Shown here piece after piece: positions 1 through 10,598 of a stretch of DNA of 64,000 nt; the stretch's first letter is position 1, and every line of letters begins with the position of its first letter. This stretch comes from Bradyrhizobium sp. S69 (GTDB lineage Bacteria; Pseudomonadota; Alphaproteobacteria; Rhizobiales; Xanthobacteraceae): positions 140,247 through 204,246 of the forward strand of contig NZ_LMUK01000060.1 in NCBI RefSeq assembly GCF_009766005.1, written 5' to 3'. A program made the position numbers and the translations under genes. The notes beneath the pieces are model-generated. The model saw only the letters and a program-made list of their open reading frames with translations. It was not told where the DNA came from and searched no databases.

Positions 1-300
1 CACCGCCAATCGGCGGCTGTTCGCGGTCACCGACGTGATCCGTGCCTTCCGCGCGCTGGTCGCCAAGTTCAAGGGTGAGGCGACCGCCGACGTGACCGTC
101 GCCGAAACGCTCAGTGACAAGAATCTCGACGCTCTGAAGACCGCGCTGAAATCAGTGACGGGCAAGGACGTCGCGCTTAACGTGAATGTGGATCCCTCCA
201 TTATCGGTGGCCTGGTCGTCAAGCTCGGCAGCCGCATGGTGGATAGTTCGCTTCGCACCAAACTCAATTCGATCAAGAACGCGATGAAAGAGGCAGGCTG

Positions 301-301
<1 letters not shown>
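1..301 (+). CDS. atpH: F-type ATP synthase delta subunit, C-terminal part (5' cut by window edge)
   Basis: The reading frame is open from base 2 and encodes the last ~99 residues of the delta (OSCP-like) subunit, which links the F1 head to the peripheral stalk b subunits. The visible part carries the typical C-terminal domain, including the segment with DPSIIGGLVVKLGSRMVDSS, and ends in NAMKEAG. An internal ATG at base 35 is in frame but is not the true start, because homology-type sequence (TANRRLFAV) continues upstream to the window edge. Its stop overlaps the atpA start by one base (TGATG), so the two are probably translationally coupled. First visible gene of atpHAGDC. Confidence 0.95.
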
Positions 302-1830
<1,529 letters not shown>

Positions 1831-1940
1831 ACGACGCTTGCGTGATTTGCCGTGGCGGCCCGGCGTACCTGCCGGGCCTGCCGAAGACAGGGGCTTGCGG
1901 TCGGATCGCTTGAGGATCGGATCGCCGGGGTGAACTAAGA

Positions 1941-2819
1941 ATGGCGTCACTTAAAGACATGCGGGTCCGCATCGCCTCCACCAAGGCGACGCAGAAGATC
2001 ACCAAAGCCATGCAGATGGTCGCAGCCTCCAAGCTGCGCCGCGCGCAGTCTGCCGCCGAAGCGGCGCGTCCGTATGCGGAAAAGATGGACGCGGTGATCT
2101 CCAACATCGCCACCGCCGCCGCGGGTTCTCCCGGCGCGCCGGTATTGCTGGCCGGTACCGGCAAGGATCAGGTGCATCTGCTGCTGGTCTGCACCGGCGA
2201 ACGCGGCCTGTCGGGCGCCTTCAACTCCTCGATCGTGCGCCTTGCCCGCGAGCGCGCGCTGGCGCTGATGAACCAAGGCAAAGAGGTCAAGTTCTTCTGC
2301 GTCGGCCGCAAGGGCTACGAGCAGCTGCGCCGCACCTTCGACAAGCAGATCATCGAAAATGTCGAGCTGCGCTCGGTTCGGCAGCTCGGTTTCGTCAATG
2401 CCGAGGACATCGCCAAGAAAATCATCGCGCGCTTCGACGCCGGCGAATTCGACGTCTGCACGCTGTTTTACTCGCGCTTCAAGTCGGTGATCTCGCAGGT
2501 CCCGACCGCCCAGCAGATCATTCCGCTGGTGGTCGAGGCGCCCGCCGCCAATGCGGGTCCGGCGACATCCTATGAATACGAGCCCGAAGAAGACGAGATT
2601 CTGACCGGGCTTTTGCCGCGCAATCTCGCGGTGCAGATTTTCCGGGCGCTGTTGGAAAACAACGCCTCGTTCTACGGCGCGCAGATGAGCGCGATGGATA
2701 ACGCCACCCGCAACGCCGGTGACATGATCCGCAAGCAGACCCTGATTTACAACCGAACCCGTCAAGCGATGATTACCAAGGAGCTGATCGAGATCATCTC
2801 CGGCGCTGAGGCACTCTAA
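1941..2819 (+). CDS. atpG: F-type ATP synthase gamma subunit
   Basis: Central rotor shaft of F1. The 292-residue protein begins MASLKDMRVRIASTKATQKI and ends in the coiled-coil helix containing NATRNAGDMIRK and a tail ELIEIISGAEAL, both hallmark gamma-subunit segments: the N- and C-terminal helices pair into the rotating shaft. Sits between atpA (110-base spacer) and atpD (59-base spacer) in the same direction, and the order alpha-gamma-beta-epsilon is the conserved one. A purine-rich GGTGAACTAAG precedes the ATG as a weak ribosome binding site. Confidence 0.98.
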   Translation: MASLKDMRVRIASTKATQKITKAMQMVAASKLRRAQSAAEAARPYAEKMDAVISNIATAAAGSPGAPVLLAGTGKDQVHLLLVCTGERGLSGAFNSSIVRLARERALALMNQGKEVKFFCVGRKGYEQLRRTFDKQIIENVELRSVRQLGFVNAEDIAKKIIARFDAGEFDVCTLFYSRFKSVISQVPTAQQIIPLVVEAPAANAGPATSYEYEPEEDEILTGLLPRNLAVQIFRALLENNASFYGAQMSAMDNATRNAGDMIRKQTLIYNRTRQAMITKELIEIISGAEAL

Positions 2820-2878
2820 CGGCGCAAGCCCGATCGCACGGACGGACGCTGAGATAAAGAATTCGAAGGAGAGATTTC

Positions 2879-4318
<1,440 letters not shown>

Positions 4319-4329
4319 GTTTACGATCG

Positions 4330-4413
4330 CGTCATTGCCGGGCTTGACCCGGCAATCCATCGCGAAAGAATTTCTTTGATTGATGGACCCGCGGGTCAAG
4401 CCCGCGGGTGACA
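4330..4413. repeat. Palindromic intergenic repeat inside the atp operon
   Basis: Two arms, each itself a hairpin: TTGCCGGGCTTGACCCGGCAA followed about 35 bases later by GACCCGCGGGTCAAGCCCGCGGGT, flanked by outward-facing GTCAT...ATCC and GGAT...GAC type ends. The arrangement (cgtcattgccgggc...) is typical of abundant palindromic elements in Bradyrhizobium-like genomes (recalled, not searched). It lies between atpD and atpC and could act as an RNA stability or attenuation element within the polycistronic message. Confidence 0.75.
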
Positions 4414-4431
4414 GCTGAGAGAGTAGCTTCC

Positions 4432-4839
4432 ATGGCCACCTTCCACTTCGATCTCGTCTCTCCTGAAAAGCTCGCCTTCTCCGGCGAAGTCGACCAGGTT
4501 GACGTTCCCGGCGTCGAAGGTGATTTCGGCGTGCTGGCCGGCCATGCGCCGGTCGTCGCCACGATCCGCCCGGGAATTCTGACGGTGACCACCGGCGGCA
4601 CGCATCAGAAGATCATCGTGCTTGGCGGCCTTGCCGAAGTTTCCGACAAGGGCCTCACCGTGCTTGCCGACGTCGCGACCTCGATCAAGGATCTGGATCG
4701 GGAAGCCTTTGCCAGTCAGATTTCCGAAATGGAAGCCAAGCTCGCCGAGAAAGAGGGCTCGGAGCTCGACCACGCGATCGAGCGGCTCGACCATTTCAAG
4801 AGCATCGAGAGCCAGCTCAATTCGACGGCGATGCATTAG
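4432..4839 (+). CDS. atpC: F-type ATP synthase epsilon subunit
   Basis: Epsilon subunit, part of the rotor and an intrinsic inhibitor of ATP hydrolysis. From the ATG chosen here the product has 135 residues, the normal size, beginning MATFHFDLVSPEKLAFSG; a start eight codons upstream (MTAERVAS...) adds residues not usual for the family. The N-terminal beta-sandwich contains VPGVEGDFGVLAGHAPV, a family signature, and the C-terminal part is two charged helices rich in Glu and Lys. A GAGAGAG stretch 8-14 bases upstream is a plausible ribosome binding site. Confidence 0.97.
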   Translation: MATFHFDLVSPEKLAFSGEVDQVDVPGVEGDFGVLAGHAPVVATIRPGILTVTTGGTHQKIIVLGGLAEVSDKGLTVLADVATSIKDLDREAFASQISEMEAKLAEKEGSELDHAIERLDHFKSIESQLNSTAMH

Positions 4840-4937
4840 AGCCTTTTCCGTTCCGATGGAATCGGAACGGGGCTCTAGTTTTTGTTTGACGCGTTTTCTT
4901 CACGCGAACCGGTGCCCACTTCGCTCGAAAACGCTCT
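4838..4937 (+). repeat. ~100-bp interspersed repeat, copy 1
   Basis: Begins AGAGCC and ends GCTCT. Contains the CCGTTCCGAT hairpin, a T-rich strand, GACGCGTTTTCTTCACGCG, an ACCGGT core and CACTTCGCTCGAAAACGCTCT. Nearly the same sequence recurs at 13941-14042 in the same orientation, and in inverted, diverged form at 6703-6803 and 22503-22634. All copies are intergenic or abut gene ends. Confidence 0.8.
4839..4887 (+). terminator. Probable rho-independent terminator of the atp operon
   Basis: Starts at the atpC stop. Outer arms GAGCC and GGCTC enclose a perfect 10-bp stem CCGTTCCGAT / ATCGGAACGG with loop GGA, followed by TAGTTTTTGTTT. This is terminator-shaped on the plus strand. It is also the first third of a longer repeat element, so termination may be an acquired use. 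Confidence 0.65.
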
Positions 4938-5090
4938 GGCCATCCGCCGCGTTCGGCTCTTCAAGGAAATCTCCAAAAATCTTAGCGATTACAACGTTCG
5001 CGGCGGCTTTCCGGCGTTGAAACCCGGTTGCGCCGGGGAACTTCTGACGGCATTCTGCGGCGGCAATTATTGGCCCGGGGCTTAGCCTTC

Positions 5091-6692
5091 ATGAAGCGCA
5101 AGATAGCGGCGATTTTTGCGGCCGATATTGCCGGCTACAGCAGGTTGGTTGCCGAGGACGAGGAGGAAACGCTGCGGCGTCTCGCCTCCTATCGATCCGT
5201 CACCGACGACTTCATCGCCAAGGCCGGCGGACGCATTTTCAACACCGCCGGAGACGCTGTTCTCGCCGAGTTTCCAAGTGCCGTCGAAGCGGTGCGCTGC
5301 GCGATCGACATCCAGGAAAGCCTGCGCACGCGGAACATGGCCTATCCGCCCAGCCGGCAGATGAGCTTTCGTATCGGCATCACCATCGGCGATGTGGTCG
5401 AGCGTGATGGTGACCTGCTCGGCGATGGCGTCAACATCGCAGCAAGGCTGGAAGGTCTCGCCGAAGTCGGCGGCATCTGCATCTCGCGCGCGGTGCACGA
5501 GCAGGTCGCCAACAAATTGTCGGTGCAGTTCGCCGATATCGGCGCGCAGGAAGTGAAGAACATACCGACGCCGGTGCACGCCTACATGGTCGCGATGCGG
5601 CGTGAGGACGGCACCTACGCAACGCCGCAGTTCAAGAAGCCCGGCCGGCCTCGTTCCGCCGAGGCGCCGAACTGGATGTGGCCGGTCGCGGTGATGGTGG
5701 TGTGTCTGGTGGCCATCGGCGTCGGCGGCTTCCTGTACTTCACCAGGATGGAGTTGCGGCACGCGTTCAGGGAATCGGCGGCCGGCAACAAGGAGACTCC
5801 GGTGTCCGCGGCCAGTCCGGTACCCGCGCCACCGGCGGTGCCTTCTGCCCCGCCGCCCGCTCCATCCAATGAAAGATTCTCGGCCGAGTCGGTGCCTTTC
5901 GTCACCGACAAGACTCGGGTCATATTGGCAAACGAATATGTAGCGGCGGCGGAGCCGAAGGCGTTTGCGCTGAACCAGAACGGCATTATCGGTCTGTCCA
6001 GCAGTGCGCCAAACGAGGAAGCCGCAAAAAGCGCCGCCGTCGAGCTCTGTCAAAAGCGTGCCGACAGCGTCAAGTCGCCGAGGAAATGCGAGCTCTACGC
6101 CGTCGGAAGCGCGGTGGTCTACCTGCACGGCAGGCCGCCGGTCCCGCCGCTGCCGTGGATCCGGCGCGACACTTCGACCGAGAAGCCGTTCGCTTCAAAG
6201 GACATGCCGTTCGCGCGCGATCCGGGAAAAGCCAGGCTCGAGAGCAACTACGTGCCGGGCAAGAAAAGCAAGGCCATCGCGGTTGGCCCGGGAGGGAATT
6301 TCATTTTCTACACCGACGGGACGACGATCGCCGAGGTCGTGCGCCGGACGCTGGAAACCTGTGGCGCCGTTGCCGGCGCCCCCTGCATGATCGTGGCCGT
6401 CGATGACGTCTTCGTGGTGCCGGTGCCGACGATCATGAGGGCCAGTGGTTTCTTTCGCGCCGGCGACAATTCTTCCATCGCGGCAGATGCACGGGACGAT
6501 GTCGCCCGCCAGCTCGCTCAGGCCTCGTCCGGCTGGAACGCGGTCGCGGTCGGCTCCTCGGGGCGTCCCGGGCTGGCGCTCAAGGCTTCAAGCGAACAGG
6601 ATGCGGTCAATGATGCGCTCGGCAATTGCGCCAAGCACGACAGCAATTGCCATGTGATCGCGATCGGCCCGTTCGAGGTCGGGCCGAGTTAA
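5091..6692 (+). CDS. Membrane class III adenylate/guanylate cyclase with three C-terminal cysteine-pair modules
   Basis: Start chosen at MKRKIAAIFAADIAGYSRL, the usual beginning of the rhizobial cyclase family; an upstream in-frame start adds 21 atypical residues. Of 533 residues, 1-165 form the catalytic domain, with metal-binding Asp in AADIAGYS and in NTAGDAVLAEF, and the GDGVNIAARLE segment with Asn/Arg contacts. One membrane helix spans about 195-217, then a Pro/Ala-rich linker. The rest shows three similar units (about 288-345, 393-445, 481-530), each of the form 'A.A.G....' followed by a helix and a Cys pair (C320/C333, C424/C432, C513/C520), resembling DUF4189. With the catalytic domain cytoplasmic, these would be periplasmic. 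Ligand unknown. Cyclic product (cAMP versus cGMP) cannot be fixed by eye. Confidence 0.88.
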   Translation: MKRKIAAIFAADIAGYSRLVAEDEEETLRRLASYRSVTDDFIAKAGGRIFNTAGDAVLAEFPSAVEAVRCAIDIQESLRTRNMAYPPSRQMSFRIGITIGDVVERDGDLLGDGVNIAARLEGLAEVGGICISRAVHEQVANKLSVQFADIGAQEVKNIPTPVHAYMVAMRREDGTYATPQFKKPGRPRSAEAPNWMWPVAVMVVCLVAIGVGGFLYFTRMELRHAFRESAAGNKETPVSAASPVPAPPAVPSAPPPAPSNERFSAESVPFVTDKTRVILANEYVAAAEPKAFALNQNGIIGLSSSAPNEEAAKSAAVELCQKRADSVKSPRKCELYAVGSAVVYLHGRPPVPPLPWIRRDTSTEKPFASKDMPFARDPGKARLESNYVPGKKSKAIAVGPGGNFIFYTDGTTIAEVVRRTLETCGAVAGAPCMIVAVDDVFVVPVPTIMRASGFFRAGDNSSIAADARDDVARQLAQASSGWNAVAVGSSGRPGLALKASSEQDAVNDALGNCAKHDSNCHVIAIGPFEVGPS

Positions 6693-6702
6693 GCTGGATC
6701 CC

Positions 6703-6803
6703 AGAGCGTTTTCGAGCGAAGTGGGCACCGGTTCGCATAGCAATCTGCGCAGATTGCGTAGACTTATCTGCGGTAGAAAACGCGTCAAAATAAAAAGACT
6801 CTA
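6703..6803 (-). repeat. ~100-bp interspersed repeat, copy 2 (inverted, variant)
   Basis: Reads AGAGCGTTTTCGAGCGAAGTG, then an ACCGGTTCGC core and AAAACGCGTCAAAATAAAAA to CTCTAG, i.e. the reverse complement of copy 1. It lacks the GATGGAATC hairpin and carries about 35 extra bases with an inner palindrome (CAATCTGCGCAGATTG). It lies between the cyclase and rppH stop codons, which are convergent, and just enters the 3' end of rppH. Confidence 0.75.
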
Positions 6804-7301
6804 GCGGGCGAATTTCGCAAAATGCCGCGCCACCGTCCGATAGACTTCGCGACGGAACGGCACCACGAGGTCGGCGACGCGGTCAAGCCGCTCCCATCGC
6901 CATTGATCAAATTCCGCCGGCTGGCCGTTACGTGACTGCAATGGATCGATTTCGTCGTCACGCCCGGTGAACCGCAGCGCGAACCATTTCTGGCGCTGGC
7001 CACGGAATTTCGCCAGCCGGTGCGTGGCGGGGCCGGCGAAGTCCGGAAATTCGTAGGTCAGCCAGTCGGTCTCGTCGAGATATTGCGCGTTGGTGGCGCC
7101 GGTCTCTTCCCAGAGCTCGCGCATCACCGCCTCACGTGGATTTTCGTCGGCGTCGATCCCGCCTTGCGGCATCTGCCATTCAAGGCCGGGAAGCACGATC
7201 TCCGGGCCGTCGTCCTTGAAGCGCCGGCCGATCAACACCTCGCCGGAAGCGTTGAACAGCGCCACCCCCACATTGGGGCGATAAGGTTTTTCGATCGTCA
7301 A
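6801..7301 (-). CDS. rppH: RNA pyrophosphohydrolase-type Nudix hydrolase (copy A)
   Basis: Nudix family enzyme of the RppH/IalA type: removes pyrophosphate from 5' triphosphate RNA ends (and/or hydrolyses dinucleoside polyphosphates), starting mRNA decay. The 166-residue protein starts MTIEKPYRPNVGVALFN and has a full Nudix box: MPQGGIDADENPREAVMREL continuing WEETGA. The RppH-type segments FRGQRQKWFALRF and EFDQWRWERL are present. Its start lies 4 bases after the stop of the second Nudix gene, so the pair is one transcription unit, probably with the upstream deacetylase gene. Confidence 0.93.
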   Translation of the reverse strand: MTIEKPYRPNVGVALFNASGEVLIGRRFKDDGPEIVLPGLEWQMPQGGIDADENPREAVMRELWEETGATNAQYLDETDWLTYEFPDFAGPATHRLAKFRGQRQKWFALRFTGRDDEIDPLQSRNGQPAEFDQWRWERLDRVADLVVPFRREVYRTVARHFAKFAR

Positions 7302-7305
7302 AACG

Positions 7306-7809
7306 CTAATCGCCCGCCAGTTTCGAAAATTCCTTCACCACGCGCTCATAGACCGGCCGCTTGAACGGAACGATCAGGTCGGGAAGATTCTTCATCGGCT
7401 CCCAGCGCCAGTTGACGAACTCGGCCTTGTGGCCGCCGCCGGGATTGGCGACGTTGATCTCGGTGTCGCTGCCGGTGAAGCGCACCGCGAACCATTTTTG
7501 TCGCTGGCCGCGATAGCGGCCCTTCCAGGCGCGGCCGGCCACGGTGCGCGGAATGTCGTAGATCAGCCAGTCCGCGACCTCACCGAGTTTTTCGACAGAA
7601 CGGACGCTGGTTTCCTCGTAAAGCTCGCGCTTCGCCGCGTCCCAGGTATCCTCGCCGGGATCGACGCCGCCTTGCGGCATCTGCCAGACGTGGGAATCGT
7701 CGACATGTTCGATGCCTCCGGCACGGCGGCCGATGAAGACACGCCCGGCCGCATTGATCAGCATCATGCCGACGCAGGTCCGGTAGGGCAGGTCTTCGTA
7801 GCGCGCCAT
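7306..7809 (-). CDS. rppH: RNA pyrophosphohydrolase-type Nudix hydrolase (copy B)
   Basis: Paralogue of the following gene, 167 residues, with the same layout: RTCVGMMLINAAGRVFIGRR, Nudix box starting GGVDPGEDTWDAAKRELYEE, then RGQRQKWFAVRF and EFVNWRWEPM. In the Nudix signature the usual Gly after EE-x is Ser (EETSV), a small change that need not abolish activity since the metal-binding Glu residues remain. Tandem rppH-like genes suggest either divided substrates or redundancy. Located 58 bases downstream of the deacetylase gene on the same strand. Confidence 0.92.
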   Translation of the reverse strand: MARYEDLPYRTCVGMMLINAAGRVFIGRRAGGIEHVDDSHVWQMPQGGVDPGEDTWDAAKRELYEETSVRSVEKLGEVADWLIYDIPRTVAGRAWKGRYRGQRQKWFAVRFTGSDTEINVANPGGGHKAEFVNWRWEPMKNLPDLIVPFKRPVYERVVKEFSKLAGD

Positions 7810-7867
7810 TCGGTCAAAGCCTCTTGCAGGGTCGTTCCGACGGGCCGGACCGGCAGGTCCGCATACC

Positions 7868-9073
7868 CTAGCCTGATTTTGATTTGAGCATCGCCGTTGT
7901 CAATGGCACCAGCATGATGCCGTGGTTTTCGAGCGATTTGGTCCAGGCGCCGATCCGTTCGATTGATATAGGTAGTGCCGAGGCGACGCCGATGGCTAAT
8001 CCGCGTTCTTTCGCCAGATTTTCGAGATTGGCCAGCGCATGGTCGATTTCCGTCGCGGTCGGAACCGTGTCGATGGTGACGTCGGCCTTGGCGAACGGCA
8101 TGGCCTGGCTCGCCGCCAGCGGGGCGGCGACGCTGCGGGGCGCGGTTCCATCGTCGAAATAGCCGAGCCCGCGCTTGGCGGCTTCGCGGACGATCGGCTG
8201 CATCACCGAATCGGCGACCACGAAGCGCCCGCCCATGAAATTGGCGATCCCGGCATAGCCCTGGAAGCGGCTGAGGTGCCAATACATCCGGTCGAGGTTC
8301 TGCTCGGCGTTCAGCGTTGTGAGCAGGGTCTGCGGACCGGGATCGTTATCCGGATAGTCGAACGGCTCCATCGGAATCTGCAGCAGGATTTCGTGGCGCT
8401 GCGCACGGGCGCGTTCCGCCAGCTTGCCGGGATCCGAGCCGTAGGGCGTAAACGCCAGCGTTACCGCCGGCGGCAGCTTCATGATGGCATCGGTGGTTTT
8501 GGCCGCGCCGACGCCGAGGCCGCCGACCACGATGGCGACGACGGGCATCTTGGCCGCCTTGGCGCGATCGGCCTCGGCGGCGTAGACCGTGAACGGCTTC
8601 AGGCCATCGGCCACCACCGGAATCATGCCGTAGCGGGATTTTTCCAGGAGCCGCGGATTGATGCCGGCCATCACGGCAGGCGGCGCGTCAGCGCCGCCAT
8701 TATCGGCGGCGGCACCGTCGCCGGATATCGTAACGTCGTGGCGGGCGCCGCTGGAACCGTCGATGATGGTGACGGTCTTTTGCTCACCTGCGGCGGCCTG
8801 CTTGGGCGCGGATTTCTCCATCGGCTCGGCGGTAACCGGGGACGCCATTGCGGGTTTTTCGCCTGGGGTCGCCTGCGGCAGCGCGACGCGCACCATCGGC
8901 TCGCCACCGAGCGGATTGTCGTTGAACAAAGCAAAGCCCGCGAAGGTCACCAGGAACAGGCCGAGCAGCACGGCAAGCAGCTGCATGCCGGTAAACGGCA
9001 GCCGAAACCGGCGCTTGCGGGGCGCCGCTTTCTGTCCGAGCGGTGCGCTCAGATCGTCGGCCGTCTCTGCCAT
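7868..9073 (-). CDS. Divergent polysaccharide deacetylase family protein (YibQ/DUF610-like)
   Basis: 401 residues: charged N-terminus, one membrane helix at about 28-50, an Ala/Pro-rich linker, then the deacetylase-like (NodB-fold) domain from about 165, starting MPVVAIVVGGLGVG and containing LAFTPYGSDP, QIPMEPFDYPDNDPG, FMGGRF and GLGYFDDG. The first metal-binding Asp of true deacetylases (IDDxG) is Gly here (VGGLG), as in the 'divergent' subfamily, so catalysis is uncertain. Family members are often next to envC/ctpA-type cell-envelope genes, which fits the neighbours upstream. A terminator separates it from ctpA, so it probably has its own promoter, and it likely leads the two rppH genes. 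Confidence 0.88.
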   Translation of the reverse strand: MAETADDLSAPLGQKAAPRKRRFRLPFTGMQLLAVLLGLFLVTFAGFALFNDNPLGGEPMVRVALPQATPGEKPAMASPVTAEPMEKSAPKQAAAGEQKTVTIIDGSSGARHDVTISGDGAAADNGGADAPPAVMAGINPRLLEKSRYGMIPVVADGLKPFTVYAAEADRAKAAKMPVVAIVVGGLGVGAAKTTDAIMKLPPAVTLAFTPYGSDPGKLAERARAQRHEILLQIPMEPFDYPDNDPGPQTLLTTLNAEQNLDRMYWHLSRFQGYAGIANFMGGRFVVADSVMQPIVREAAKRGLGYFDDGTAPRSVAAPLAASQAMPFAKADVTIDTVPTATEIDHALANLENLAKERGLAIGVASALPISIERIGAWTKSLENHGIMLVPLTTAMLKSKSG

Positions 9074-9142
9074 GGATCTCCCCGAATCAGACCGGCAGAA
9101 GATACCACGGCCGGGCGAATCAGCGGCAATGGGAACCGGCTA

Positions 9143-9174
9143 CAAAAAAGGGCGACCCGAAGGCCGCCCTTTTG
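9143..9174 (-). terminator. Rho-independent terminator after ctpA
   Basis: On the minus strand: AAAAGGGCG...CGCCCTTTTTT, a G/C stem of GGGCGGCC / GGGTCGCCC type with loop TTC and a run of six T. It lies 33 bases past the ctpA stop and closes the envC-ctpA transcription unit. Confidence 0.85.
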
Positions 9175-9206
9175 AGAGTTCGCTAAAACAAAAACCAGAG
9201 CAGCGA

Positions 9207-10598
9207 TCAATTCGCTTCCTTGGCGGCAGGCTTGCTGTCAGGCGTTGTATTGTCGTTGGCGGCCTTGTCGTCGATCGCCGCCTTGTCGCCGTTGGCGGCA
9301 GGGCTCGGATTGACCTTCACCCCGTGCAGCAGATCGTCGGCCATCTTGAGGGCCTTGTCGTCCTTGGCATCGGGCGGCACGTAGGATTGCGAGCCGGTCT
9401 TCTCGTCGCCATCGTTCTTCAGATGGCCGCGCAGCGAAGCCTCGCCCTTGGTGTCGGTGCGCGACTTCAATTCGTCGGGCACGTCCTGCAGCACTTCGAT
9501 ATCGGGGACGATGCCCTTGGCCTGGATCGACTTGCCGGACGGCGTGAAGTAGCGCGCCGTGGTCAGACGCAGCGCGCCGTTGCCGCTGCCGAGCGGAATG
9601 ATGGTTTGCACCGAACCCTTGCCGAATGAGCGGGTGCCGACCAGCGTCGCACGCTTGTGGTCCTGTAGCGCGCCGGCAACAATTTCCGATGCCGATGCAG
9701 AGCCGCCGTTGATCAGAACGATCACCGGCTTGCCTTTGGTCAGGTCGCCCGGATGGGCGACCCGGCGCTGGGTTTCCTCGGCGTTGCGGCCGCGGGTGGA
9801 TACGATCTCGCCGCGCTCGAGGAAGCTGTCGGACACCGTGACCGCTTCTTCCAGCAGGCCGCCGGGATTGTTCCTGAGATCGATGACGTAGCCCTTCAGC
9901 TTATCGCCGATCTGGTTTTGCAGGTTGGCGACTTCCTTCTTGAGGCCTTCGGTGGTCTGCTCATTGAAGGTGGTGATGCGGATGTAGGCGATATCGTCGG
10001 CCTCGACATGCGCGCGCACCGAGCGGACGCGGATGTTGTCGCGCACCAGCGTGACGTCGATCGGGTTGTCCTGGCCCTTGCGGACGATCTTCAGCTTGAT
10101 CTTGGTATTGACCGGCCCGCGCATCTTCTCGACCGCCTGGTTGAGCGTGAGGCCCTGCACCGCTTCGTCGTCGAGATTGGTGATGATGTCGTTGGCCATG
10201 ATGCCGGCCTTGGATGCCGGCGTATCGTCGATCGGCGAGACCACCTTGATCAGCCCGTCTTCCATCGTGACTTCGATACCGAGGCCGCCGAACTCGCCGC
10301 GGGTTTGCACCTGCATGTCGCGGAAGCTCTTGGCGTCCATGTAGCTGGAGTGCGGATCGAGGCCGGACAGCATGCCGCTGATGGCGGATTCGACCAGCTT
10401 GCTGTCATCGGGCTTCTCGACATAGTCGCTGCGAACACGCTCGAACACGTCGCCGAACAAATTGAGCTGGCGGTAGGTGTCCGAGGTGGCGGCCCGCGCG
10501 CTCGATCCCATGAACACCGAGCGTGGCTGGGTCACGAACAGCGTCAGTGCCGCGCCGGTGGCGGCGCTAAGGAGAATTACAGAAGTCTTGCGCATCAT
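9207..10598 (-). CDS. ctpA: Carboxyl-terminal processing protease, S41 family
   Basis: Periplasmic serine protease that trims C-termini of envelope proteins or degrades cell-wall hydrolases. 463 residues: N-terminal signal or anchor (hydrophobic 6-23), PDZ domain around 95-185 with GGLGIEV and SPIDDTPASKAGI, then the S41 core. The Ser/Lys pair is visible: S312 in GGSASASEI and K337 in TRSFGKGSVQT, 25 residues apart as in characterised CtpA. C-terminal ~80 residues are charged and Ala/Asp-rich, low complexity. Its start overlaps the envC stop by four bases (ATGA), so EnvC and CtpA are co-translated, in line with joint control of peptidoglycan hydrolysis. Confidence 0.96.
   Translation of the reverse strand: MMRKTSVILLSAATGAALTLFVTQPRSVFMGSSARAATSDTYRQLNLFGDVFERVRSDYVEKPDDSKLVESAISGMLSGLDPHSSYMDAKSFRDMQVQTRGEFGGLGIEVTMEDGLIKVVSPIDDTPASKAGIMANDIITNLDDEAVQGLTLNQAVEKMRGPVNTKIKLKIVRKGQDNPIDVTLVRDNIRVRSVRAHVEADDIAYIRITTFNEQTTEGLKKEVANLQNQIGDKLKGYVIDLRNNPGGLLEEAVTVSDSFLERGEIVSTRGRNAEETQRRVAHPGDLTKGKPVIVLINGGSASASEIVAGALQDHKRATLVGTRSFGKGSVQTIIPLGSGNGALRLTTARYFTPSGKSIQAKGIVPDIEVLQDVPDELKSRTDTKGEASLRGHLKNDGDEKTGSQSYVPPDAKDDKALKMADDLLHGVKVNPSPAANGDKAAIDDKAANDNTTPDSKPAAKEAN

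Noticed and set aside
8039..9175. 378-codon plus-strand frame opposite the deacetylase gene
   Set aside because: Arg/Gly/His-rich shadow frame with no motifs, crossing a terminator.
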